Positions 1-7,780 of a stretch of DNA of 64,000 nt are shown here, in pieces. This DNA comes from Kordia sp. GTDB taxonomy: Bacteria; Bacteroidota; Bacteroidia; Flavobacteriales; Flavobacteriaceae. The stretch lies in the NCBI GenBank assembly GCA_002733415.1, contig NVVR01000002.1, positions 126,001-190,000 of the forward strand, read 5' to 3'. The first letter of the stretch is position 1. Every line of letters begins with the position of its first letter. The notes under the pieces were generated by a model, which saw only the letters and a list, made by a program, of their open reading frames with translations, was not told where the DNA came from and made no database searches. Both the position numbers and the translations under genes were made by a program.

Positions 1-1195
1 GAATATCGATTCTTTTTGATAATATATCTGGTGTAATAGCAGTAAAAGTTCTTGATAGAAAAATAGCTCCTCTTACAACTCCTCTAGATACAAAATTAGG
101 TTTGAAACGTTCTTTTGTTTCTCCTTGGCTAGATAAATTTAAAGATGTTTTTAAAACTTCTTTTGATTTTGATGATAACCATAAAGTAGCTACCATAACA
201 GCACTTGCTAAAAATAACCAAAGCGTTGGTGTTGGTACTTTTTTACCTAAAGCGTCCATAGCAAATTCACTTGCAGGAATCCCTGATCCGCTCCAAGCTT
301 CAAATGATTGCCAACCTGCAATTGGTACACCAATAAAGTTAACTAGGTCATTCCCCGCAAAGGCTAATGCTAGAGAAAAAGTACCAATGATGATGATTAA
401 TTTATAGATATTTTGATTGAAAAACTTCATAAAAACATAAGAGAATCCAGTCCAAAACACAAAAAATGCTGCAACCAATTCTAGTACGTATGATTCTAAG
501 AATTTTCTAATAGTTAATCCGTTAGTGAAGTCAAAGCTTTGTTTTGCTATGTCAGCTCCTTTAATTCCTTTCATTAATATGAAATATACTAAAGCTGTTA
601 AGGCTATACCTCCAAATAGGGCGCCAACCCAAATAGCTTTCTTTTCAAAATGAAAGGATAATAATATTCTTGAAATGTATTGCACCAAAGCACCTATAGA
701 AAACGCGACGACTACGGAGAGTAATATGCCTCCAATAATTTGCTTTGCTTTTTCGGTATTTATATAAGTAAATAAGTCTGAATAATTTTGAGTATCATCA
801 CCACTAATTTTTATTAAAGCAATGCAAACGGCCGCTCCTAATAAGTTAAATACGATAGAAACTGTAGTAGATGTAGGCATTCCTAGTGTATTGAATATAT
901 CTAGGAGTAGTATGTCAGTAATCATTACTGCCATGAAAATAATCATGATTTCATCAAACATAAAATTGCCTGGAACGAAAATTCCTTTACGGGCAACTTC
1001 CATCATTCCACTTGAAAATAATGCTCCACAAGCAATACCAACACTAGCAACTATCATGATGGTTTTAAATGAAACGGCTTTAGACCCTATAGCAGAGTTC
1101 AAGAAATTTACGGCGTCATTACTAACCCCCACAACTAAATCGATTACTGCTAGTACACCTAGTGCAATCACCATTAAAAGATAAATATTATCCAT
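1..1195 (-). CDS. pit: PiT-family inorganic phosphate permease, 3' part missing (cut by window edge)
   Basis: Inner-membrane phosphate permease of the PiT family, normally low affinity and ion-coupled. The minus strand is open from ATG at 1195 to the window edge, about 398 residues. It shows the family hallmark GVSNDAVNFLNSAIGSK near residues 23-39 and the second, internally repeated signature FAGNDLVNFIGVPIAG in the later half, with many hydrophobic segments. Bacteroidota homologues are often about 750 residues, so roughly half may lie outside. It follows phoU on the same strand after a 190-bp gap that contains its own Pho-type box and a -7 element, so it can be expressed separately from pst. 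The family call is firm; the missing C-terminus cannot be judged. Confidence 0.93.
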   Translation of the reverse strand, partial: MDNIYLLMVIALGVLAVIDLVVGVSNDAVNFLNSAIGSKAVSFKTIMIVASVGIACGALFSSGMMEVARKGIFVPGNFMFDEIMIIFMAVMITDILLLDIFNTLGMPTSTTVSIVFNLLGAAVCIALIKISGDDTQNYSDLFTYINTEKAKQIIGGILLSVVVAFSIGALVQYISRILLSFHFEKKAIWVGALFGGIALTALVYFILMKGIKGADIAKQSFDFTNGLTIRKFLESYVLELVAAFFVFWTGFSYVFMKFFNQNIYKLIIIIGTFSLALAFAGNDLVNFIGVPIAGWQSFEAWSGSGIPASEFAMDALGKKVPTPTLWLFLASAVMVATLWLSSKSKEVLKTSLNLSSQGETKERFKPNFVSRGVVRGAIFLSRTFTAITPDILSKRIDI

Positions 1196-1228
1196 AATTA
1201 AAACTTTATTTTATTGAAAGTAACGGTG

Positions 1229-1273
1229 CAAACGTACTTCAAATAAAATTTTCTAATGTTACGGTAATGTTAT
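1229..1273 (-). promoter_or_regulatory. Pho-type box and -7 promoter element of the phosphate permease
   Basis: On the minus strand 1273-1256 reads ATAACAT-TACC-GTAACAT, two heptamers 11 bp apart, the geometry of a PhoB box. The Bacteroidota -7 element TACGTTTG lies at 1236-1229, 19 bp further on and about 35 bp before the start codon. What is seen is the repeat and the -7 motif; binding by PhoB is inferred from the same repeat recurring at pstS, the porin and two other genes in this window. Confidence 0.7.
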
Positions 1274-1296
1274 CAATTCGCAAATTGATAACATTA
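1265..1296. repeat. Perfect 14-bp-arm palindrome overlapping the pit Pho box
   Basis: TAATGTTATCAATT, a 4-base loop CGCA, then the exact inverse complement. One arm supplies a Pho heptamer of the pit box and the other arm carries a matching ATAACAT pointing the opposite way. No T-run follows on either strand, so it does not look like an intrinsic terminator for phoU. It may be a double operator or an mRNA hairpin between phoU and pit. Confidence 0.75.
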
Positions 1297-1385
1297 CAAT
1301 ATACACTTCAAGATTATTTGAAATGTACATTGTGTTATAGTGATGAGTGTTTATGGGTAATTACGGCTATGAATGCACTGTATTT

Positions 1386-2048
1386 CTATTTCTTCTTTTT
1401 GTGTTTTAAAACTTCTGCGTCAATGTAAAAAATGATTTCTTCCGCGATGTTTTTAATTAAATCGCCAACACGTTCCATTTTTTTTATAACGGAAAATAAT
1501 AATAGTGCTTCTGATATAATGTTATTGTCTTTTTTAATTTCAATTTCAAGAACAGCGAAAGAATCAGTATTTATTTTGTCTAGTACTTTGTCTTTTTGAA
1601 AGACTTTTCTAGCAGTCTTTACATCCTTGTTCTCATAGGCTTCAGCTATGTTCTCAAGCATTTTTACAATAGTATCGTACATGGTATGAAATTGTAATAC
1701 TTCAAATAAATGTGGAGGTATTTTTTTATCAACCTCAACTACGTATTTAGAAATGCTGTACGCATGATCTGCAATTCTTTCTAAATCAAAATTAATTTTT
1801 CTGATAGCCATAATAAACCGTAGGTCGTTAGCTACGGGGTTGTAAAGTGCTAAAAATTTCTCGCAATTTTTTTCAATACGTAAATCTAATGCGTTTACAC
1901 GTACTTCATTTAATATTACTTCTTCTGCTAAATCACTGTCATGATTTAAAAATGCATCTTTAGATTTTTCTAATTGAGACGTACAAATAGCCAGCATTTC
2001 TGCTCCTGATTCGTTTAATAAGTCTCTTTGGTATTGTGCGTTTGCCAT
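1386..2048 (-). CDS. phoU: Phosphate signalling protein PhoU
   Basis: Cytoplasmic helical protein that links the Pst transporter to the PhoR/PhoB two-component system and dampens Pho-regulon expression and phosphate uptake. The 220-residue product has the two PhoU helical repeats, with RKINFDLERIADHAYSIS near residues 80-100 and KKMERVGDLIKNIAEEIIF near 190-210, the family's metal-binding E/DxxxD pattern. Length is normal for PhoU. It lies 86 bp after pstB on the same strand, the classic pstSCAB-phoU order. Confidence 0.95.
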   Translation of the reverse strand: MANAQYQRDLLNESGAEMLAICTSQLEKSKDAFLNHDSDLAEEVILNEVRVNALDLRIEKNCEKFLALYNPVANDLRFIMAIRKINFDLERIADHAYSISKYVVEVDKKIPPHLFEVLQFHTMYDTIVKMLENIAEAYENKDVKTARKVFQKDKVLDKINTDSFAVLEIEIKKDNNIISEALLLFSVIKKMERVGDLIKNIAEEIIFYIDAEVLKHKKKK

Positions 2049-2134
2049 AATATTATATTGAAACCTCTTGTATCGATAGCTATCGGTAGTACTTGTGAGG
2101 GCGTGTTAATTGTTAATGCAACAATGTTGCTTGT

Positions 2135-2947
2135 TTATCCGAAACGACCTGTAATGTAGTTTTCGGTTTGTTGTTTTTCTGGATTAGTAAATATTGTTTT
2201 CGTTTTTCCGTACTCTATTAATTCTCCTAAATAGAAAAAGGCTGTATAGTCGCTAATTCTACTCGCTTGCTGCATGTTGTGTGTAACAATAATGATAGTA
2301 TATTTTTCTTTTAATTTGAAAATTAACTCTTCTACTTTAGCTGTAGATATCGGGTCTAACGCAGAAGTAGGCTCATCCATTAATATAATAGAAGGTTGTA
2401 CAGCCAAAGTACGTGCAATACATAAGCGTTGTTGTTGTCCTCCAGATAAGGTCATTCCCGACTTTTTTAAGTCGTCCTTCACTTCGTCCCATAAGGCAAC
2501 TTGCTTTAAGCAATCTATTACTCTTTCTTCAATTAATTGTTTGTCTGTTATCCCTTGAATTTTTAATCCATACGCAACATTGTCAAAAATTGATTTAGGA
2601 AAAGGGTTAGGCTTTTGGAAAACCATTCCTATTTCTTTACGTAATTCTTCAACGTTTACTTTTTTCTTGTAAATATTTTCCCCATTTATTTTTATTTTCC
2701 CCTCCATTCTAAATCCTTCTACATAATCATTCATTCTATTGAATAAACGTAGAAAAGTAGATTTCCCACAGCCTGAAGGTCCTATGAATGCAGTTACTGT
2801 ATTCGGTTTTATGTTCATGTCAATCCCTTTTATGGCATTGAAATCATCATACCAAACCTTTACATCTTTAACTTCTATTTTCGCCTTCTTTTTTAAAGAA
2901 GGATCTATTACTTTGTCAAGTGGAACTTGTTCTATAACTGTTTCCAT
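2135..2947 (-). CDS. pstB: Phosphate ABC transporter ATP-binding protein PstB
   Basis: ATPase of the high-affinity phosphate importer, on the cytoplasmic face of the PstA/PstC channel. The sequence has Walker [10 protein letters not shown] (residues about 56-64), the Q-loop in [10 protein letters not shown], the ABC signature LSGGQQQR, Walker [14 protein letters not shown] and the switch His in [10 protein letters not shown]. The 270-residue length is typical. It starts 3 bp after the pstA stop, so translation is likely coupled. Confidence 0.97.
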   Translation of the reverse strand: METVIEQVPLDKVIDPSLKKKAKIEVKDVKVWYDDFNAIKGIDMNIKPNTVTAFIGPSGCGKSTFLRLFNRMNDYVEGFRMEGKIKINGENIYKKKVNVEELRKEIGMVFQKPNPFPKSIFDNVAYGLKIQGITDKQLIEERVIDCLKQVALWDEVKDDLKKSGMTLSGGQQQRLCIARTLAVQPSIILMDEPTSALDPISTAKVEELIFKLKEKYTIIIVTHNMQQASRISDYTAFFYLGELIEYGKTKTIFTNPEKQQTENYITGRFG

Positions 2948-2950
2948 AAA

Positions 2951-3805
2951 TTATTTCAATTTCTTTTGCCATTTGTTTCTAAAGTAAACGGCTACACCAT
3001 TCATAACGAAGGTGATTAATAATAAGATGATAATTGCGGCTGCTGCGTTTTCTATAAACCCATGTTGCGGCCTGGAAATCCAATTGAATATTTGTATTGG
3101 TAATACTGAAAATTCATCCATCGGACTTTCTGGCGCAAATGGTACATAGGCCAACGCTCCAACAACAATTAAAGGAGCGGTTTCCCCAACAGCTCTTGAT
3201 AAAGCTAAAATTACACCAGTTAATATTCCGCCACTAGATGCTGGTAAAACTTGATTCCATATCGTTTGCCATTTCGAAGCTCCCAATGCATAAGAAGCGT
3301 CTTTAATAGATTTTGGCACCGCTTTTATAGCTTCACGAGTTGCAACAATGATAATTGGAAGAATTAAAAGAGATAAGGTTAAACTACCAGCTAAAACACT
3401 AGCGCCAAGACCCATTATTCTAACAAAAACTTCTAGTCCTAATAATCCGTATATAATAGATGGTACACCGGCAAGATTTGAAATGTTGATTTCTAGAATA
3501 GCAGATAATCTATTTTTCTTACTGTATTCTTCTAGATATATTCCAGCAGCTACTCCTATCGGAAAAGCAATAATAGTAGTTAAGAATAAAATACATATAC
3601 TTCCCATTAAAGCTGTATATATACCAGCTTTTTCAGGTTTTCTAGACGGTAAATTAATGATGAATCCCCAGTCAATTCTCATGATTCCATCAATTAAAAT
3701 GTCACCAATAAAAAATACTAGTAAGATTAAAGCAAATAAAGTACAGCCGATCCCCCAAACTTTAAAGAGCTGATCTTTAAGTCTGTTCTTTTGAATATTA
3801 TTCAT
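2951..3805 (-). CDS. pstA: Phosphate ABC transporter permease PstA
   Basis: One of the two membrane subunits of the Pst importer. It has 284 residues with six or so hydrophobic segments. The binding-protein-dependent permease (EAA) loop is visible as ALGASKWQTIWNQVLPASSGG around residues 170-195, the contact site for PstB. The ATG at 3805 lies inside the end of pstC, an 8-bp overlap that argues for translational coupling of the two permeases. Confidence 0.95.
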   Translation of the reverse strand: MNNIQKNRLKDQLFKVWGIGCTLFALILLVFFIGDILIDGIMRIDWGFIINLPSRKPEKAGIYTALMGSICILFLTTIIAFPIGVAAGIYLEEYSKKNRLSAILEINISNLAGVPSIIYGLLGLEVFVRIMGLGASVLAGSLTLSLLILPIIIVATREAIKAVPKSIKDASYALGASKWQTIWNQVLPASSGGILTGVILALSRAVGETAPLIVVGALAYVPFAPESPMDEFSVLPIQIFNWISRPQHGFIENAAAAIIILLLITFVMNGVAVYFRNKWQKKLK

Positions 3806-4676
3806 AGCGTTCTTGGTATTTTTTTCTGATTCTGTAACTTAATGTATTCAGTAAAAAGGTTAACACAAACAGGGTAATTCCAGCGGCAAAAATAGTTCGG
3901 TATTCTACTGAACCGTGTTCTACATCTCCTAAGCTTACCTGAACGATATAAGCGGTAATAGTTTCTACAGGAACTGTAGGGTCTAGTGTTAAGCGCGGTT
4001 GTTGACCAGCAGCGATTGCAACAATCATAGTTTCTCCTATCGCTCTTGATATTGCTAAAATGATAGAAACAATAATACCAGATGAAGCTGCGGGTACAAC
4101 AACCTTAAATGCTGTTTGTAGTTTTGTTGCTCCCATTCCAAAAGAGGCTTCTCTTAGTGCATTGGGTACTGCATGTAATGCATCTTCAGAAATAGAAGAT
4201 ATGTATGGTATTATCATAATGCCCATAACAAAACCAGCTGATAAGGAGTTGAATCCAGACAAGCCTGGAATGATTTGTTGTAAAAAAGGAGTTACCACTA
4301 TTAGTGCAAAAAAACCATAAACTACGGTCGGTACTGCGGCTAATAGTTCTAATAATGGTTTTACTGTTTTCCTGAAGCTTTTAGGAGCGTATTCACTTAA
4401 GTAAATACTTATTGATAATCCTATTGGTAGCGCCACAGAAATTGCAATAAATGAGGTCAATAACGTCCCTGATAATAGCGGTAGTATCCCATAGTGTTTA
4501 TTGGTAAACAATGGAGTCCATTGTGTGTCTGTTAAAAAAGCTAGAATGGAAACTTCGCTAAAAAAATGAAAAGCTTCAATGGCAAGAACTAATACTATGC
4601 CTATGGTAACGGCAATAGTAATTAAGGCACTTGATAAAAGTGATTTTTCAATTACAAGTTCTTTAATTTTTCGCAT
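3798..4676 (-). CDS. pstC: Phosphate ABC transporter permease PstC
   Basis: Membrane partner of PstA. The EAA-type loop GMGATKLQTAFKVVVPAASSG is visible in the C-terminal half, with several membrane segments before and after. The reading frame extends to a TTG at 4691, but the ATG at 4676 (MRKIKELVIEK) gives a normal 292-residue protein with a short cytoplasmic N-terminus and is preferred. It lies 65 bp downstream of pstS in the same transcription unit. Confidence 0.95.
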   Translation of the reverse strand: MRKIKELVIEKSLLSSALITIAVTIGIVLVLAIEAFHFFSEVSILAFLTDTQWTPLFTNKHYGILPLLSGTLLTSFIAISVALPIGLSISIYLSEYAPKSFRKTVKPLLELLAAVPTVVYGFFALIVVTPFLQQIIPGLSGFNSLSAGFVMGIMIIPYISSISEDALHAVPNALREASFGMGATKLQTAFKVVVPAASSGIIVSIILAISRAIGETMIVAIAAGQQPRLTLDPTVPVETITAYIVQVSLGDVEHGSVEYRTIFAAGITLFVLTFLLNTLSYRIRKKYQERYE

Positions 4677-4741
4677 GTTAATTGTAAACAAGGAAATCAG
4701 GCAACTATTTTGTTACCTGATTGTCCAGATTAAACTTCTGC

Positions 4742-5698
4742 TTATTTGTTACTTTCAACAAAAGTTTTAAAACTATCTTTTTGTGCTGCGTATTTTTCAG
4801 CTGGTAAAGGAATATATCCAACGTCTTTTGATAATTCTCCTGCGTTATCTATATAGAAGTTTACAAATTCAACTACTTCAGGTGATTTTACTGAAGTACT
4901 GTTTACGTATAGAAATAAAGGTCTTGATAAAGGTTTGTAAGTTCCATTTTTAACAGTCTTTAAAGATGGCTTTACTACTTCAGTTCCGTTATGAACTCCA
5001 ATAAGAGATAATTTATCTTTATTTTCAGCGTAGTATGCTAATCCGAAAAATCCTAAAGCATATTTATCGCCTGCAATCCCTTGTACTAATACATGGTCGT
5101 CCTCACTGGCTGTATAATCTCCGCGAGTTCCTACTTTTTTACCACAAATTGCTTCTGAAAAGTAATCATAGGTTCCAGATGCTGTTCCAGGTCCGAATAA
5201 ATGAATTTCCTCATTTGGCCACTCCGGACGAATTTGATTCCATTTCATGATTTTTCCTTGGGCAGTTGGCTCCCATATTTTTTTTAATTCTTCCACAGTA
5301 AAAGAATCTACCCAGTGGTTAGCAGGATTTATAGTTACTGCTAAACCATCATAAGCTACTTCTAATTCTAAATAGTTAATATTATTAGCTTCACATGCTG
5401 CTTTTTCTTTTGATTTTATTGGACGAGAGGCGTTTGATAAGTTGGTTTCTCCTCTTGAGAATTTCTTAAATCCTCCGCCAGTTCCAGAAACCCCAACAGT
5501 CACTTTTACTTTTGGCTCCACAGCTCTAAACTCTTCAGCTACAGCTTCTGTTATTGGGAATACTGTACTTGAACCATCTATTTTAATAGTTCCTGATAAA
5601 ACAGTTTCTGTGTTTTCTGCTAGTACTTTTTCTTCTTTCTTTTTCCCACATGCTATTACAAAAACAGCTGCAGTTAACATTAACGCAATTTTCTTCAT
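4742..5698 (-). CDS. pstS: Phosphate-binding protein PstS (lipoprotein)
   Basis: Substrate-binding protein that delivers phosphate to PstCAB. The start [17 protein letters not shown] is a lipoprotein signal with lipidation at Cys17. Phosphate-binding family motifs follow: [17 protein letters not shown] (residues about 43-60) and [17 protein letters not shown] (about 70-86), then [13 protein letters not shown]. The 318-residue length is usual. It is the first gene of pstSCAB-phoU and is preceded by Pho-type boxes and a -7 element. Confidence 0.96.
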   Translation of the reverse strand: MKKIALMLTAAVFVIACGKKKEEKVLAENTETVLSGTIKIDGSSTVFPITEAVAEEFRAVEPKVKVTVGVSGTGGGFKKFSRGETNLSNASRPIKSKEKAACEANNINYLELEVAYDGLAVTINPANHWVDSFTVEELKKIWEPTAQGKIMKWNQIRPEWPNEEIHLFGPGTASGTYDYFSEAICGKKVGTRGDYTASEDDHVLVQGIAGDKYALGFFGLAYYAENKDKLSLIGVHNGTEVVKPSLKTVKNGTYKPLSRPLFLYVNSTSVKSPEVVEFVNFYIDNAGELSKDVGYIPLPAEKYAAQKDSFKTFVESNK

Positions 5699-5725
5699 CT
5701 TTATATTTGTTTGTTTTTTGCATTA

Positions 5726-5792
5726 CAAACATACCGTGGAAGAACTGTATAAAAGTTACCGTAAAATAAACAAATTGTTATTGTAGTGTTAT
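5726..5792 (-). promoter_or_regulatory. pstS promoter with tandem Pho-type heptamers
   Basis: The minus strand reads ATAACAC-TACA-ATAACAA at 5792-5775, two heptamers 11 bp apart. Two more turns further, in the same 11-bp phase, it reads GTAACTT-TTAT-ACAGTTC (5759-5742), a weaker second box. The -7 element TATGTTTG follows at 5733-5726. The arrangement resembles the two tandem pho boxes known at E. coli pstS. The motif positions are read directly; PhoB binding is inferred. Confidence 0.65.
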
Positions 5793-5808
5793 GAAATCCG
5801 TAGAGCGG

Positions 5809-5826
5809 TTAACATTACAGTAACAT
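5809..5826 (+). promoter_or_regulatory. Pho-type box in reverse orientation upstream of pstS
   Basis: The plus strand reads TTAACAT-TACA-GTAACAT, again 11 bp apart, but pointing away from pstS. It lies between the porin terminator and the forward pstS boxes. No plus-strand gene follows, so it may act as an auxiliary site. Confidence 0.5.
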
Positions 5827-5843
5827 TGAGAATAAGTAACAAA

Positions 5844-5868
5844 AAAAGAGCCCAATGTGGGCTCTTTT
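5844..5868 (-). terminator. Intrinsic terminator after the porin gene
   Basis: Stem of 11 bp (AAAAGAGCCCA, loop ATG, TGGGCTCTTTT), continued by T residues on the minus strand. It separates the porin transcript from pstS. Confidence 0.85.
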
Positions 5869-5895
5869 AATATAAATGTAAAGTTATTCTAGGTC

Positions 5896-7104
5896 TTAGA
5901 AATGAATGTCGAATTGTAAACGGTATTCTAAACCTCCCGATTTACTGCCAGTTACATCATTATACGTTATATCAGACTGTACTTTAAGCTTGTGACCTAC
6001 TAAGTACTTTGAAGCACCTAATGTGTAATAGTTTGTAGCGTAATCAGCTCCGTTAAATTTAACAGTAGTATAACGACCAGCTACTTCCCAGTTCGATTTA
6101 AATAAATAACCAACCTGTGCGTTTATTGAGTTTCCTTTCTTTACAGCATCACCAGTAGGAGTACCGTCAACGTCAGTTGCAGTAGCTTTATTTGCATCTC
6201 TATTTGCGTATTCCCCCATGAAAGAGATTCCTTTGTATTTGAACATGGCGTCAACAAATACAGTGTTTACGTTAGTTTCGTAGAATCCTTCAGCGCTATC
6301 ATTTTCCATGTAACTCCCTTGGCTTCCTTTGTTTTTCACAGCTTTGTCGTTTAAGTTGTAAGTCGCTCCTATTGCTAGTTTAGGAGAGTCTTCTCTTTTT
6401 AAATCACTTCCACTATAATCACCTTTTCCTTTAAATTCGCCAAAAGGTAATACTTCAACTCTTGCAGTATATTGGTGGCCTCCTAAGTTCCCAGTAGTAA
6501 TGTTTCTTCCTTCTCCTTGAGAAATTGAAAACATATCTCTTACTAAGAATTTATCCGATAAGTTAAAGTGATGTCTTAATTGCAATCCTAAATCGCGGTC
6601 AAGATTAAAATTACTATTTAATTTAGAACGATCAACAAATTGTAAATTCCCAGAAGATATTACGCGTTCTCTGTTACCAGGTAATTTAGTTTGACCAGCC
6701 CATAAACTGAAGTTTTTGTAGAAATTCCATTTTACAACGGCATCTAAAATGTATCTAGGTGCATTGTTTGTGTACTTAGAAGCTCCACCAATATCTTTAT
6801 TTGATAATCCTAATTCAAGTTTATAAGTAAGTTTAGGACTGTAAGCAAAACCACTAAATTTTAATCGAGCTCTTCTTACTAAAAAAGTATTTTGTGCTTT
6901 TCCAAAATCTCCATTTGCATCAAGGTCCCAAGCGTTTGTTGTTAAAAATTGCATTCTAGCGCCAATTTTCATAGTCCAAGTACTATCTTTTCCAACTAAA
7001 TTAAAAAGTCCTTTTCCAAATTTCGGACTATTTGTTTCTTGAGCTACTGCTGATAATCCAACTAAGATTATAAATACAGATAAATAACTTCTTAAATTTT
7101 TCAT
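5896..7104 (-). CDS. Phosphate-selective-type outer-membrane porin (OprO/OprP family)
   Basis: Predicted 16-stranded-type outer-membrane channel for phosphate or polyphosphate entry. From ATG at 7104 the product has 402 residues: a signal peptide (MKNLRSYLSVFIILVGLSAVAQ), then alternating amphipathic beta strands such as WTMKIGARMQFL and FLVRRARLKFSGFAY, and a C-terminal beta-signal ending in aromatic F (QFDIHF). The frame extends upstream to 7146 without a better start. It stands next to pstS and carries the best Pho box of the window. OprP-type selectivity for phosphate is inferred from context; the strand-3 arginine loop cannot be confirmed by eye. Confidence 0.88.
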   Translation of the reverse strand: MKNLRSYLSVFIILVGLSAVAQETNSPKFGKGLFNLVGKDSTWTMKIGARMQFLTTNAWDLDANGDFGKAQNTFLVRRARLKFSGFAYSPKLTYKLELGLSNKDIGGASKYTNNAPRYILDAVVKWNFYKNFSLWAGQTKLPGNRERVISSGNLQFVDRSKLNSNFNLDRDLGLQLRHHFNLSDKFLVRDMFSISQGEGRNITTGNLGGHQYTARVEVLPFGEFKGKGDYSGSDLKREDSPKLAIGATYNLNDKAVKNKGSQGSYMENDSAEGFYETNVNTVFVDAMFKYKGISFMGEYANRDANKATATDVDGTPTGDAVKKGNSINAQVGYLFKSNWEVAGRYTTVKFNGADYATNYYTLGASKYLVGHKLKVQSDITYNDVTGSKSGGLEYRLQFDIHF

Positions 7105-7145
7105 TGTGCTGTGTCTTATTATTTTTTGCACTGCAAATAACCGCA

Positions 7146-7167
7146 CTTAATGTTAACTTAATGTTAA
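7146..7167 (-). promoter_or_regulatory. Pho box: perfect tandem 11-mer upstream of the porin
   Basis: The 11-mer TTAACATTAAG occurs twice in exact tandem on the minus strand, 42-63 bp before the porin ATG. This is the clearest copy of the heptamer-plus-4 repeat and is the best template for searching the regulon. Confidence 0.8.
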
Positions 7168-7249
7168 GCGTGGGTAAATAAATGAATAACTTTAAAGAGG
7201 TGGTCTAAAATATTAAATTGTTTTAGGTTTAGTTTAACATGTATTCATA

Positions 7250-7278
7250 GTATTGATTCTTGATTTCTATTATATTTG
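7250..7278 (+). promoter_or_regulatory. Bacteroidota-type promoter for the small acidic protein
   Basis: The -7 element TATATTTG lies at 7271-7278 with TTG-containing sequence about 20 bp upstream as a possible -33 element. Expected initiation near 7284 leaves only a very short leader before the GTG at 7297. Confidence 0.5.
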
Positions 7279-7296
7279 TGAAAATTTTAAAAATTA

Positions 7297-7620
7297 GTGT
7301 TTAAATCTTTTAGTTTGTTGTCTTTTTTATTTGTCCTGACTTTATCAGTTTTGGCTCCGCCATCGGTGTTGTTAATACCTAATGATTTGCATATTGTTGT
7401 CGGGGGATTTAATGATGATGAAGGTAATCAAGAAAAAGATATTGAGGACATTGATGTAGAAGAAAATGAAGACGAGAAAAAAGAACATTTTTTTTCATCA
7501 TTAATGGGCTTAAATGAAGCCCTTATAATTGATAAGACTACGGCTTCTATAGCTGTTATTGAAGGAATATCTTCCTACTTCTTTGATATACAACTTCCCC
7601 CTCCAGAGTATACAGTATAG
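7297..7620 (+). CDS. Small exported acidic protein of unknown function
   Basis: Product not recognised. It has 107 residues with a GTG start, an N-terminal hydrophobic segment (FSLLSFLFVLTLSVLA) that reads as a signal peptide or membrane anchor, a strongly acidic middle (DDEGNQEKDIEDIDVEENEDE, with a K near each end) and a hydrophobic C-terminus ending PPPEYTV. It is preceded by a good -7 box, which supports expression, and stands 160 bp upstream of the SulP transporter on the same strand. An accessory of the anion transporter is possible, but nothing in the sequence shows it. Confidence 0.6.
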   Translation: MFKSFSLLSFLFVLTLSVLAPPSVLLIPNDLHIVVGGFNDDEGNQEKDIEDIDVEENEDEKKEHFFSSLMGLNEALIIDKTTASIAVIEGISSYFFDIQLPPPEYTV

Positions 7621-7780
7621 TATTTTGTTCATTGCAATATATTTGTAGAACAAAGAATAACAGATGATTCATTAAAATAATGAACATTATAATTTCAATT
7701 TTATTTATTGGGATATATGAGTTACGTTAATTAAATATTGATGTAAAACGTATAAAGCCAAAATCAATTCAATATAAAAA

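Noticed and set aside
1265-1296. Palindrome after phoU as an intrinsic terminator
   Set aside because: No T-run follows on either strand, and one arm is part of a Pho-type box; treated as a regulatory palindrome instead.
2274-2598. Plus-strand open frames over pstB and many similar frames opposite other genes
   Set aside because: They are antisense shadows of well-supported genes, without promoters or recognisable products.
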